A stretch of DNA of 24,322 bases from Chara braunii (Eukaryota; Streptophyta; Charophyceae; Charales; Characeae): positions 1,647,463 through 1,671,784 of the forward strand of contig BFEA01000016.1 of the NCBI GenBank assembly GCA_003427395.1, written 5' to 3'. Below, one piece after another: positions 9,174 to 18,800 of this stretch (position 1 is the stretch's first letter; every line of letters starts with the position of its first letter). Made by a program: the position numbers and the translations under genes. Under the pieces are notes generated by a model. The model was not told where the DNA came from, ran no database searches, and saw only the letters and a list, made by a program, of their open reading frames with translations.

Positions 9174-9479
9174 GCCCGATCACTTCCCCAAGTCACACTT
9201 CCCGGTGTCTGACTGAGAACCCACTGCGCAGCCTAAAAGGGTCACTTCTGAATAAAGTGTACCCCACACCCTGTGCTTTAGTTCAACTCCAACACTTCGG
9301 AGCGAGCACAGCGCCTTCAACCATCGTGCATGACTTACGAGCCATATGGTAATGCTCGACAAACGGTAATCTGTAAGGTATCCGTACGCAGCAACCAAAC
9401 GCCATAATAACGCACAATGCAAAAGCAAGCAAAGGCAAGCAAGACACGACAAATCCTCGTAGAATGTTGCATGCAAAGC

Positions 9480-10530
9480 AATCGCGCTGTCGTACCAAAT
9501 ACCCTTACAAGGGTATTTGGCGTGTTTCCTGCAAATCGCACTAGTGCGGCCTCGTCTACACGGCGGCGTGCGTACGGGAGAGGGTTTAGGCCCTCGCCTA
9601 GGTGAGAGGCGCGCGCGGGGTACTGACGGCGAGGCGCAACCATGCGCAGCCTGGGTGAGCGGCACGTCGCGGACCTGCGAGATGCGTTGCATTTATTATT
9701 ATTTTTATTTATTTGTTTATTTATTATTTTTGGCTTTGAGAATCGGTTCCAAGGCTGGTGTCGGAACCGACTGGCCTGGCTTAGTCGTTACGTCGTCGGA
9801 CACAACGTGCCGACGAAAAAGTCATCCACCCTACCCACGTTCATACACAGGCCGAAAAGACCAGCGTAGTCGAAAGTGGCAAGGTCCGTGGTCGTGGCTT
9901 CCCTCGCTTTCCACTTGGTGAGCGTCGATAGCCTAAAGGTAGAAGGGGATTGGACTGCGGCCTGAAGGTAGCGTAGGTTGCTGCGGGCGCACCGTTCGTT
10001 AGCCATGACCTGTGGCAAGCGGTTTGGAGTATGAGCATGCACGCTGATACCTGTCAAACGGGACCTCGCTTGGGCGCAGTGGGCTTGGGGCATTGCTGAG
10101 GGAGCCTGAACGATATTGGCCGCGGTGGCAGCTCCCACGGACCCTGCCCCCACCTCAGTCCTCAAAGTTCTCATTTGAATATTTGCTACTATCACCAAGA
10201 TCTGTATCAGGGCCCGCGACCCCGGCCCCTAGGAAAGTCTGGGTGTGGGCTGGCCGTTATGGACCGAAAAAGGGGGTGAACTCTGTCGGAGTCGAAGGGG
10301 GGAAACTCTGTGGCAGCCACGCCCGTGCTCAAGCCTCCAACGAGGGAACGTGTGGGGGCTGCACCCGCCACCAGGGGCAACATCTGCAGCAGTGGGTGGT
10401 ACCAGCCGGGGCTGGCGGGTAGCATCAAGATCGAGCCTCCCCGATAAGCCAGGGGAGACTCGGGGGAGGGCCGCAATGTTGTTGTTACGTACGGATCGAC
10501 CATCAGACTTGGGCAATGGGGCGAAATAAC
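9480..10530 (+). repeat. LTR-like module copy L2
   Basis: The reverse complement of about 16840-17350 matches this segment. Shared features are the palindrome, TTTCCTGCAA, CCCTCGCC.GGGTGAG, a GACGGCGAGGC block, a T/A-rich run (9690-9735, against 17115-17162) and GGTCCGTGGTCG.GGCTTC (about 9880). The match weakens after about 9910. The remainder to 10530 is GC-rich DNA in which overlapping frames on both strands are open with no domain I recognise, so I do not call a gene there. Confidence 0.65.
9495..9520. other. 12 bp perfect palindromic hairpin
   Basis: CCAAATACCCTT (9495-9506) pairs with AAGGGTATTTGG (9509-9520) around a 2-base spacer AC. An intact copy with spacer GT, that is in reverse orientation, is at 17324-17351, and a decayed one at about 4312-4330. 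It marks the LTR-like modules L1, L2 and L3. Confidence 0.85.
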
Positions 10531-10829
10531 GATCGAAACAGCCAGAAGCTCCCCCGAAGTTCCCCTCAGGAAGGTTGGAGCGGACGGGCAGGCCGAGTTG
10601 AGCCAGTCGCGAGCCAGGCGCTTGTCGGGTCGGAAAGAGGAAGGGAGCCGTCAGCAGCGGTCATTGCCATTGAGTTAGCGCGCAGCCTAGAGAAGAGCCG
10701 AGGAAGCTGGGGAGGGAATGAACCTGGACGCAACGTGGTGCCGGGTGCACATAGACGAGGTGAAGATGGCGGAAGGAGGAGTCAGGCGCAGTAAAGAACA
10801 CACCACACTCTCGATCCTGAATGAAATCG

Positions 10830-11745
10830 GGAGGGGAAAGGTGCGATCCCCGGGTTCTTGCCCCAGGCGAATTGAATGGAAAAGTTAGATTTAGAAGAAA
10901 ATCAGTAGGATAGGGGTTAGTACGAAAATAGCGTGCGCCGAGATGGAGATGGCGGAGAAGACGAGGGAGAAAGCGGTCGTGACGAGGGGGGAAGCTCGTT
11001 CCTACTCGGCTCTGAGCAAGAAAAGGCGAACCAAAGGGCGAGGCCCGGGTTTTTGAAGTACCGCGAATCCTATGGCGCGGTCGGACTTTGCGGAAAGGTA
11101 GTGGAGATTGTGCTATGAGAGTTTCGGGCTGCGCGCGGACGGGATGGTTGGAAGCGGAGAGGAGTCGGGCATACGAGGGAGTGGTATATCTCATCCGTCC
11201 CCGAATGGTTCTAGGTAGGAAAAAATGCTAGTTAGCAGTATTTGGAGCGGGCGAGTTAGAATCTTTGTCAGATTAGCATGATAGTTAGTAGAGAGGAGGT
11301 TAGCACAGAAAGAAGTTGCGCTAAGCTATGGTGGAAGTAGCTATGGACGAGGCGGAATAATGTGAAGCTCTGCCGTTTCTGAGTATAAATGGACGGGCCA
11401 AAGTGATAGCCGGGGGTTCTAACGCCGGGCGAACCCGAATCTGTAGCTAGATTTAGTAGAAAACTAGTAAGAAGAGAGGTTAGTAGGGAAGGTCGTGCGC
11501 GAGGCTATGGCGGAGGACGGAGAAAAAGTCAGGTGGAATCGTCGTTTCTGTATGAAAACGGGCGAACGAAGGCTCGAGTTTGCGGTTTGTAGGCGTGGCG
11601 AATCTGATGGTAGGATCAGATTCCGTGTTTGAGTAACGGGCCAGGCTACATCATTGGTAGGGGCTACGCGGTAGGTAGGCAGAGGCAATGTAGAAGCATG
11701 CAAATGAATACTTCCATGTTCTAGCGGAAGATTCATTTTAAGGGC
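10830..11745 (+). repeat. Degenerate tandem region, roughly 180-200 bp period
   Basis: Blocks resembling GGTTCT..CGCCGGGCGAA, then ATTTAGTAGAAAA.TAGTA, then GAGGTTAGTA and GCTATGGCGGAGG recur from about 10850, 11040, 11230 and 11410 with heavy divergence. A related region lies inverted at about 15720-16290. The end of the match, TAGCGGAAGATTC, is at 11722-11734 here and at about 15730-15745 on the other strand. No coding signal is seen. Confidence 0.55.
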
Positions 11746-11959
11746 TGCGTATTAAAAGTTTAGTAGAGTCAGACCTTTTGCAATACATTTTTGTTCCGTT
11801 CGGCTGCTGGCCTTCGCCACAACGGTTTTGGGCCGTGGTCACGCCTCCGCCGCATTCTCTCAGTGTCTTCTCGTGAGCTGGTCTCGACGATGACCACGTG
11901 CATGGACCCATTCGGGCGCGGTTGCTTGGAATGGACATGCTCATCGTGAATCATTCCAC

Positions 11960-13200
11960 ACTCTGGGAGAATACTTACTTTCAAAACGGAGGAGGAAGAG
12001 CTATAGGGGTGGTAATTTACCTGCTATTTGACGTGCTGCCTGTCAGAGTTAAGAAGGGTGAAGTCGGGTTGGAGGCATCCTATGGAACGACGGGCTGCCA
12101 TCTCGCCGGCTGCAGCAGAGGAGAGGAGAGCTTACCTGTGGGAGGCCGATCGCCGCTGCACGGATTCAGTATTGAAATGCCGGTGTACCCACCTCGTTTC
12201 TGGGCGGGAGATCCATTCGACCTTTTTGCCCATCTATCGTTGGAAGCATCATGGGATGAGCAGCGAGTCGAATACTTACCTGTTGGATGAGATGCGGCCA
12301 ACTCTGCCGAACAGAGAGGATAGGAGGCCAACCGTGGAATTGGACACTTACCTCTCGACAGGCGTACGTCCTGGTGGGCGGTACATCTGGCTCGGACCAG
12401 CGAATCGGTAAGAGGGGGTGCACATCTGTCCCCCTGTACGCGCAGTTGAAGGGCGACATGTATCACCGCTGCCTGCGGAAAACTCACCCCGCCAGCTAAA
12501 GAAGTCAGTGAAGAACGAGTCGTAACAGATCGGAGTCCTACTGGTTGATCGAAGGGTTGGACACCCTCGCTTACTGAACGAGGTAGCAGATGGTCAGCAG
12601 TGGGGCTTCAATACTTATTTGTGAGTTTGATTGTTGCACATTGGACCGTCAAGCAAGGCCACAAGAGGGTCGGGCGCAAGTTGGAGACTTACCTATCAGA
12701 CCGAATAACTGGGAAGCGGCTTTCTGCCTGCGGAAAGAGAGACTTGCAGCCGTTGCGTCGGCAGGCTGTTTTCGAGCAAGGTTACAACAGGGCAGTTGCG
12801 GGAGCTGCAGATTGGGCTATTGACCATTGAGCTAATCATCCCTTCGGCCAGCGCAACTATGCGCTAGCGTTGAAGGGACAGACTTACCAGTTGACTAAGG
12901 GGTGAGGGGCAAGAACGCAGAGACTGCAGCTTACCTGCTGGTTGGTGCCTTTGCCACAGGCTCAGGCAACGAAGGAGTGATAGCGGGGCTTGAGTACTTA
13001 CCTATGGGCTTGAGCGTGGCGAAGGGGGCTACAGGCTGAAGGCTTATCTGGCCAAGACTGTGCTCATCTCGTCGGACGCAAAGAGTAAGGAGCGATTGGT
13101 GGGCTTGGAGGTTTGCCTGGTAGGTGGCATGTCGATTGTCCCATCAGACATGGAATGGTAGCAGACCGGCTACAAAGGTGCAACGTTACTTGTGGATATT
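11960..13200 (-). repeat. Array of 5'-splice-site-like motifs (CAGGTAAGT on minus strand)
   Basis: The plus strand carries ACTTACCTG or close variants at about 11972, 12017, 12131, 12273, 12345, 12611, 12687, 12882, 12931, 12997, 13043 and 13115. On the minus strand these read CAGGTAAGT, often within AGGTAAGTATTC, identical to the eukaryotic 5' splice donor consensus. Many intervals are near multiples of 65-75 bp, so the motifs are the best conserved part of a degenerate tandem repeat. Open frames here are short, overlapping and unrecognised. Whether the motifs are used as splice sites cannot be told from sequence. Confidence 0.55.
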
Positions 13201-13329
13201 ATACTTGGTGATCGGGTTGTGAAGGGGAGTCAACGTGGTGTGACTTGAAGGAGTGGGTAGCCTATGCAAAGGGGATTATTGCTGCAATTCGGAGTGTCAC
13301 CAGGGAGTCAGCAGTTGGTGTTTTGACTT

Positions 13330-13860
13330 CAGTTGACCAGCGACTGTGTGTTCTGGCTGCCATTGCGGGGCCCTCAGGCGAGTGAAGGTATCAAGGCCCT
13401 CTCCTGGGAGTTGAGTTTGTCCCCCTCTTATATCTCGAGCGTCTCAAACCCCTCATTCTGTATTTCTTAATCTCAGTCTAATCCTGTTCTGAGAGGAAGG
13501 CGGCAGGCGGGATTGCAACCCGTACGACCGCAACAAGACTCTGTGGGGAGTCAGCCCACCGATTGCGGGAGCTCTGCTGGAACTCAGGAGGAGTTCTGGA
13601 GGCAGGGAACTGAAAGATAATCATTGCTTTCCTTCTATAAACCCATCTATAGCCCCTATCTGTATTCCTTTTTACACTTTGACTGAATATACTGCATGCC
13701 CCTTTTATTTTGACTTTCAGGACACAATCCAGACTAAATAAAGGAATGATTGTGCAATTTCAGTTTCGGTTTTTGTTGTTTGACTGAAAGCAGATTGTGG
13801 GATTGCATCTGGGGGAAGGATGGGTGGTTTGGTTGCTATGATTTGTGAGGGCTGATTGTG
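13330..13860 (+). repeat. Leader/U5-like conserved block, copy B
   Basis: Reverse-complement homologue of copy A (8570-9110). It carries GCGGGGCCCTCAGGCG (13365-13380), GGTATCAAGGCCC (13387-13399), the GGCGGCAGGCGGGATTGCAA block (13499-13518) and the GATTGCATCTGGGGGAAGGA end. It is followed by hairpin array B but by no gag, because repeat D begins at 14160. It is probably a truncated insertion in the opposite orientation to copies A and C. Confidence 0.75.
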
Positions 13861-13867
13861 TTTGACT

Positions 13868-14080
13868 TTCAGGGACCAATAATGTTCCATAAGTTTGGGT
13901 GGCTTTGTCGCCTTGTTTACTTTGGGTTTTCGTCAGTTTCTTTAAATTCTTAACGAGGAGGTCCGAGCATGTTCCATAAGTTTGGGTGGCTCAACCGCTT
14001 CCTGCTTTGGCTTTGAGAAAAATGAATCAGGCTGAGGACCAAGACATGTTCCATAAGTTTGGGTGGTCTTGGTCCAATGC
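13868..14080 (+). repeat. Hairpin array B (three hairpins)
   Basis: The core GTTCCATAAGTTTGGGTGG, the reverse complement of the core in arrays A and C, occurs at 13884, 13971 and 14048. The third has a perfect 10 bp stem: GGACCAAGAC (14036-14045) pairs with GTCTTGGTCC (14066-14075) around a 20-base loop. The first two have weak arms (for example GAGC..GCTC near 13964-13991). Confidence 0.8.
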
Positions 14081-14159
14081 CTCGCACATGCTGGAACCCA
14101 AAGGCTACAATTTGGCTATATCCTATTATTATTTTATCTATGAACAGGCTAGCCAGACA

Positions 14160-14655
14160 GGTGCGTTTTTATTTTTATGTTCTTTATAGTGGCCTGCGCG
14201 TGGTGTGTGGGATGCATCCTACTCGACCGACGACGAGTCGTGCTTGGGACTTCAGCCCCCGAAGATGTCGGTTCTCGTGCGGGTCCAATAGAGGCGTACT
14301 ACCGCGCGTACCCCCTATTCTACAGCGAACGAGAAACGCCCTCGGTTGGTCCACCTCTGCGATTTTAGCTGATCAGCTTTCGTACTGTGGATTGGTAGCT
14401 CGGCGGGGATACGCCCACCGAAGGGAGGTGACAACTCCCGTAAGGTGGAGGTAAGTCGTGTCTCACGTAGGCCCTATGCTGTTGTAGGGGCTCGCGAGAG
14501 GTATGGCTGGTGCACTCGGCCGGAGCGACTTGCGGAAGCTCCATGTGTATTTGCGACGAGGATTTAAATCTACTACTACGTGACGCAGCCGGGAGGGTCC
14601 CGCGCTGCCCTGTGCGGTGCCGGACTGATGTGCTCGACAGCTCGCAGCAAGGGAC
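14160..14655 (+). repeat. Repeat D, plus-oriented copy
   Basis: About 480 bp nearly collinear with the reverse complement of 17728-18205. Shared runs include GACGACGAGTCG, CGAACGAGAAACGCCCTCGG, TAGCTCGGCGGGGATACGCC and GGAGGGTCCCGCGCTGCC. Inside, CCACC..GGGAG..CTCCC..GGTGG (14411-14452) can form a two-part stem that is intact in both copies. Open frames on both strands lack any recognised domain. Confidence 0.8.
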
Positions 14656-15100
14656 CCTGTGACCATGCACAGTAATAAAACACGACTGTCATAACCCGTT
14701 CTCCGTAATGCACCGCGGGAACGCAGTAATGCAGTAATGCACAACGCAAAGCATAGCAACTCCACACAACATTTGAGGAGTACATCAGTACTACTGCAAA
14801 ATAGTAGCTTCCTTTCGAAAATGCAAGATTAGCACTCAAATACCCAGCGTCAACCACAAACTGACTCAACCCTACTACTCGCTCTCGGCGAGCGTCGTGT
14901 GCACAGTAGACGCAGCATGTGCAGCAGCCGTATGCGCAGACAGCATACGACTGTGCTCGCCCCCCCTGTAAACAATACCACTGGGAACAACCTCAGCCTT
15001 GATGGCGCTGTTGTAACATCGATAACACATCATAACGACTACGGAAACCAACAAGGTATTTCCAGGATGATCTAAGCTCGCCGAGGGACAAACATCGACA
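14656..15100. other. Non-coding interval with one hairpin
   Basis: No gene recognised. CGTATGC (14929-14935) pairs with GCATACG (14943-14949) around GCAGACA, and 'CAGTAATG' is repeated at about 14725-14740. Minus-strand frames here are short and overlap frames over repeat D. Confidence 0.5.
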
Positions 15101-15760
15101 AATCTGAGGTGAGTTCCTTTCTTCCGCTGTTGCTCAATTCGTTTTCAATGCACCTCATCCGAAAACTTGTCCAGGTTCATCAAGTGTGCCAAGGGGAAAA
15201 AATCAGCACGGCATACTCAAGGAAAAAGTCGTCTCGCTCCGCTGTCCATCAGATATGTAGAAGGAGGACAAATATCACTCTGAAAGTTGGTCAGGTACAC
15301 CTACTGCCCAGTCTCTCCTTCTGCCTGTGGCTCCCGTCTTTCCCACATACCCCAATCGATGGGATGGGCTAATCTGAGTGATTCCTCCGCTGGGATCACA
15401 GGAAGGTGAATGCTTTGACTACAACACTCTGCAGGCATGATCCATATCACAACAAGCCGACCAATTTGCTTCTTTCTCGTTTTCTTCATACCTCGCACAC
15501 CTCTGTTCCTGGGTTCGAACGCCTCAGACTCGAAGTCCGACCAGGTTCGCACAACCCATTGTGACTTCTTCCTGCCCCGTACGTCTGCACTCCCTTCACA
15601 ACCCGCAACCCACGCGTCGTCGGCTTGCCTGAGAAGAAATAGAGATAGACCACTTTCGACAGACAAAAATCCGGGTGATCATAGCTAGGGACTGCTCCCT
15701 GTGAAAAGGTAAGCAAAAATCATAACGAATCTTCCGCTAAAAAGCAGACAGGTTCATTCT
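15100..15760 (+). repeat. Second, inverted copy of the TTACCTG motif array
   Basis: The plus strand carries GAGGTGAGTT (about 15106), TCCAGGTTCATCAAG (15168), GTCAGGTACACC (15289), ACCAGGTTCGCAC (15540), AAAAGGTAAGC (15705) and ACAGGTTCATTC (15748). These correspond in reverse orientation to the array at 11960-13200, as expected from the inverted arrangement of flanking modules. Donor consensus is poorer here, with GT followed by TC in several. Confidence 0.4.
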
Positions 15761-16300
15761 TCCTCTCATAGCCTCTTTTCCCTCATAATACTTCTTTTTA
15801 CTAACTTTCTCTTCACCAAGTTATTGCTAAAACTGACTTCGGAATCCGGGTCGCTCGCCCCAAAAACCCCGAATCTGAATCTCCCCTTGTCAAACTCCGT
15901 CCACAAACGAGTACAAACGCTCGTCCCCCTTCTCCTACTTCTTCTTTTTCTTCACACCTCCTCGCAGTGCCTTCTCTACTATCCTTTTAACCCACTAACG
16001 TAGAGCTAAAACTAACCTTACTATTGGCTTTGCCCTCCCTCAAAACCCCCTCTACGAATCTTTCCCCGCCCTTTTTCATCAAAAAACGGGGAAGATTCAC
16101 ACTTTTTTTCCCTCACTTCTTCTCCTCCGGCCATAGCTCCGCGCAGCAAGTTTCTCTCCTACCTCCATATCTACTGACTTTCCCCCTAATCCAACGTCGC
16201 AATTCACTTCGCCGGGTGTCAAAACCCTGGAATCGGATTTTTCCTCTCTCGATTCCACTCAGGATCGAGGGAGCTCTAACCCCTTGACTGCGCTCGGCTC
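15720..16300 (-). repeat. Inverted copy of the 10830-11745 tandem region
   Basis: In the minus sense it shows TAGCGGAAGATTC, repeated 'AGTTAGTA'-type blocks, GAGCTATGGCCGGAGG and the block around 'CCTCGATCCTGAGTGGAATCG', which matches 10811-10831. GAATCTTTCCCCG (about 16057-16069) and CGGGGAAGATTC (about 16086-16097) form a 12 bp stem with one bulge. No gene is recognised. Confidence 0.5.
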
Positions 16301-16383
16301 GCCCTTCACCATCGTGATTCCTCGATGCACCTGGAGCGAATCCGCGCCGGGTTCATTTCGTCATTTTCACCCGCTGCCTTCAC

Positions 16384-16542
16384 CCGTCGCTCTCTCCGCC
16401 CGTTGTTGCACAGCGCTATCCTCCCCGCCCCGTTGCCCGTCGCTCTCTCCACCCGCTGTTGCACAGCGCTATCCGGTCTGCCCCGCTGCCCGTTGCTCTC
16501 TCCGACCGCTGTTGCACAGCGCTATCCGGCCTGCCCCGCTGA
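16384..16542. repeat. 53 bp minisatellite, three copies
   Basis: CCGTCGCTCTCTCC and variants begin at 16384, 16437 and 16490, each followed by TGTTGCACAGCGCTATCC. The period is exactly 53 bp. Frames crossing it shift with each unit, so the overlapping open frames are not considered genes. Confidence 0.9.
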
Positions 16543-16839
16543 TCGGCGCTGAGGCACACGGTTGCCCCTATGAGGAGATGGGCACGACTCTGCTGTAACA
16601 CTTGCAGCACGAGCCTTTCCGTGCAGCGGGTCCCTGAACCTCAATGAGTGGCTGTTGCAGAATTGTGGCCTCAGCCCCAGAGCTCTGCCCCTCTACGCCC
16701 AAGGACGGCCCACCATCCACCATGTCCCAAGGGTCACACTCACACTCAAACCTCTCGCAGGCAGACAGCGGGGGCGGACTGTACCACGCAACAACCCCCA
16801 CCATCCTTGAGTTGTAGCCCCACAGGCTCATTCGGAATG

Positions 16840-17395
16840 CCCTCCAATTGGGACACAGGAGAAGCCGCGACCACGGACCCCGCCACTTTCCACGCACATT
16901 GACCTCTCCGGTCTACGTTTCAATGCGGGTGGGTTGGAAAATTCTCGCCAGCATCCGCTGCATGCAGGAACCAGTACAAGCCCACGGAGAGAAATGCGCG
17001 GTCAAGGTCCTCGATTGCCGTGACGGTCACCCGTATCCTACGGCACAATGATCGAGCTAGGCTCGTCGGTCCCGACATCGACCTCGAAATCAATCACCGA
17101 GCTATCGACCTTATAAACAAATAAAAACGGATAAATAAATAAATGATAAAAATAAGAATAAACGTCTCACCCCGACTGCGTACGGATGTGCCTCGCCGTC
17201 AACACCCTGCGCGCGGGACTCACCCCGGCGAGGACTTAGACTTTCTCTCGCACACCCGCCGTCAATACTCCAGGCATGGCGTCAGACGGTCGAGCCCGCA
17301 GTTGCGTGACTTGCAGGAAATACACCAAATACCCTTGTAAGGGTATTTGGTAGGACAACCTGGCCAGACCTTATTAAGCGACGTCCCCGTCACAA
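16840..17395 (-). repeat. LTR-like module copy L3
   Basis: Inverted relative to L2 and sharing blocks in plus orientation with L1. It contains CCGCGACCACGGACC (about 16866), GTCAAGGTCCTCGAT..CGTGACGG (17001-17026), an A/T-rich run (17115-17162), the GCCTCGCCGTCAACACC block and the palindrome at 17324-17351. After the palindrome comes ATTAAGCGACGTCCCCGTC (17373-17391). A minus-strand frame at 16568-16897 extends into this module. Its product has no recognised domain, and I leave it uncalled. Confidence 0.65.
17324..17351. other. 13 bp perfect palindromic hairpin
   Basis: ACCAAATACCCTT pairs with AAGGGTATTTGGT around a GT spacer. It is the same palindrome as at 9495-9520, extended by one pair. 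Confidence 0.85.
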
Positions 17396-17727
17396 CAGAC
17401 AATCATGGCGAATACCATCCAAATATATTCCTTAGAGGAAGTACATAATAACTTCCTCAGTCTTTAACTGGATTAAAACGGTTATTAAGCTATATTAACT
17501 CTAAACCTCGACTCCTCAAGACAATTTGGACCAAAGTCAAAGGTCTAAAATATCACCCAATTCCTTATCAAAATAGGAATCTATAATAGTCGAATAATCG
17601 GTTAAGCACAGACATGCTTCAACCTTTAATCTAACAAAGTGGATAAAGCCACTTTCCACCCACTATAATTACGGACAGAAAGTCATCCAATGTCAAACTT
17701 AAGACTACACAATTTCCGGTCTTTTTT
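17396..17727. other. AT-richer non-coding interval
   Basis: No gene, tandem repeat or strong hairpin is seen. The base composition is more AT-rich than in the flanking modules L3 and D. It may be the interior or flank of an inserted element. Confidence 0.5.
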
Positions 17728-18205
17728 AGCGATGTCGAGCGCATAGGTCCGACACCGCACGAGGCAGCGCGGGACCCTCCTGGTCGCATCACACAGGAGT
17801 TGGTTTTAAATCCTTCGTCGCAATATACATGGAACTTTCGCAAGCCGCTCCGGCCGAGTGCGCCAACCATACCTCCCGCGAGCCCCTACGACAGGATAGG
17901 GCCTACGCGAGCCACGACTTACCTCCACCTTACGGGAGCTGTCACCTCCCTTCGGTGGGCGTATCCCCGCCGAGCTACCAGTCCACACTACGAAAGCTGA
18001 TCAATTGCAATCGCAGAGGTGGACCAGCCGAGGGCGTTTCTCGTTCGCTGTAGCATAGGGGGTACGCTCGGTAATACGCCTTTATCGGAACCGCACGTGA
18101 ATCGACATCTTGGGGGGCTGATGTCCCAAGCGCGACTCGTCGTCGGTCGACTAGAACGCATCCTTCACACCACGCGCACACCACTTTACGAATCACAAAA
18201 ATAAA
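17728..18205 (-). repeat. Repeat D, minus-oriented copy
   Basis: Reverse-complement homologue of 14160-14655, with which it could form a very long imperfect inverted repeat. The two-part CCACC/GGGAG stem is retained (about 17927-17962). The homology stops at an A-rich/CA-repeat junction near 18195-18225 and at about 17728. Confidence 0.8.
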
Positions 18206-18225
18206 ACACACACACACACACACAC
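18206..18225. repeat. (CA)n microsatellite
   Basis: About ten CA dinucleotides directly bordering repeat D. Confidence 0.9.
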
Positions 18226-18239
18226 GAAACGACACAACA

Positions 18240-18800
18240 CAAACAACAAGACAACGCTCCTAGCCCCTTCGATAGCCAACCCATAACTTTCCAATGCGGA
18301 AATCGGATAGGCGTTGCGCGCTAAACTTAATATAAAATCGCGCGGACACAGGGCTAACTCATATCGACTCGCAATGCAATCGTACACAAGCCGTCGCAAT
18401 GATGGCGTACTATGTAGTGCCCATAAACAAGCGGTCCCTCGTGGATCCGAGTACCGCTTATGACACTCAAGTGTCAGACTCAAAGTATCGTGACGACCTG
18501 ATCCCTCACGATATTGCACGGCTGAAGGAACAGCCGTGCGGCCGCCGCGAGACCTCCGGCCTTTGGCTTGAGTGCCTTGGCAGGCAAGGCAAACAGGCTC
18601 TGCACGGGGGCAAATTCTTTTCCTGCAGAGTCTAGGGCTTGGGATGTCCTGGACAAGGACCTCGAAATGCCGGCCCAGGACCAACGTCCGACTATAAAAA
18701 TCTCCAAAAAGCAAAAGGATAAGGGGAAATCTTATTCCCTTCGGAAGCATAATCTGTTCAACCCTTACGCGCGGTCACAATAGTCCGCACGAAACACTCG
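18240..18800. other. Hairpin-rich non-coding segment
   Basis: GCACGGCTG and CAGCCGTGC (about 18516-18539) form a perfect 9 bp stem with loop AAGGAA. ATCGTGA/TCACGAT (about 18487-18512), GACACT/AGTGTC (about 18462-18475) and GCCTTG/CAAGGC (about 18573-18590) lie nearby. A TATAAAAA sequence at about 18693-18700 could be a plus-strand promoter element, but no gene follows. A long minus-strand frame (18193-18750) crosses the CA repeat and repeat D and shows no domain. Confidence 0.5.

Noticed and set aside
9180-10800. Several long overlapping frames on both strands in the GC-rich L2 region
   Set aside because: Up to four frames are open over the same bases, composition is Arg/Pro/Gly-driven and no family is recognisable.
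12028-12499. Frames of 97-135 codons on both strands
   Set aside because: They cross the degenerate motif array, overlap each other on opposite strands and lack any domain.
14400-14420. TGGTAGCTCGGCGGGG resembling a tRNA/SINE A box
   Set aside because: No B box at the right distance and no cloverleaf pairing; it is part of repeat D.
15513-15523. GGGTTCGAACG resembling a tRNA B box
   Set aside because: The flanking bases do not form a T stem, and no acceptor or anticodon stem is found nearby.
16284-16610. Frames across the 53 bp minisatellite
   Set aside because: The period is not a multiple of three and the frames are created by the repeat.
18193-18750. Minus frame of 185 codons
   Set aside because: It runs through the CA microsatellite into repeat D, its C-terminus is Cys/Val dipeptide from the repeat, and the upstream part has no recognised domain.
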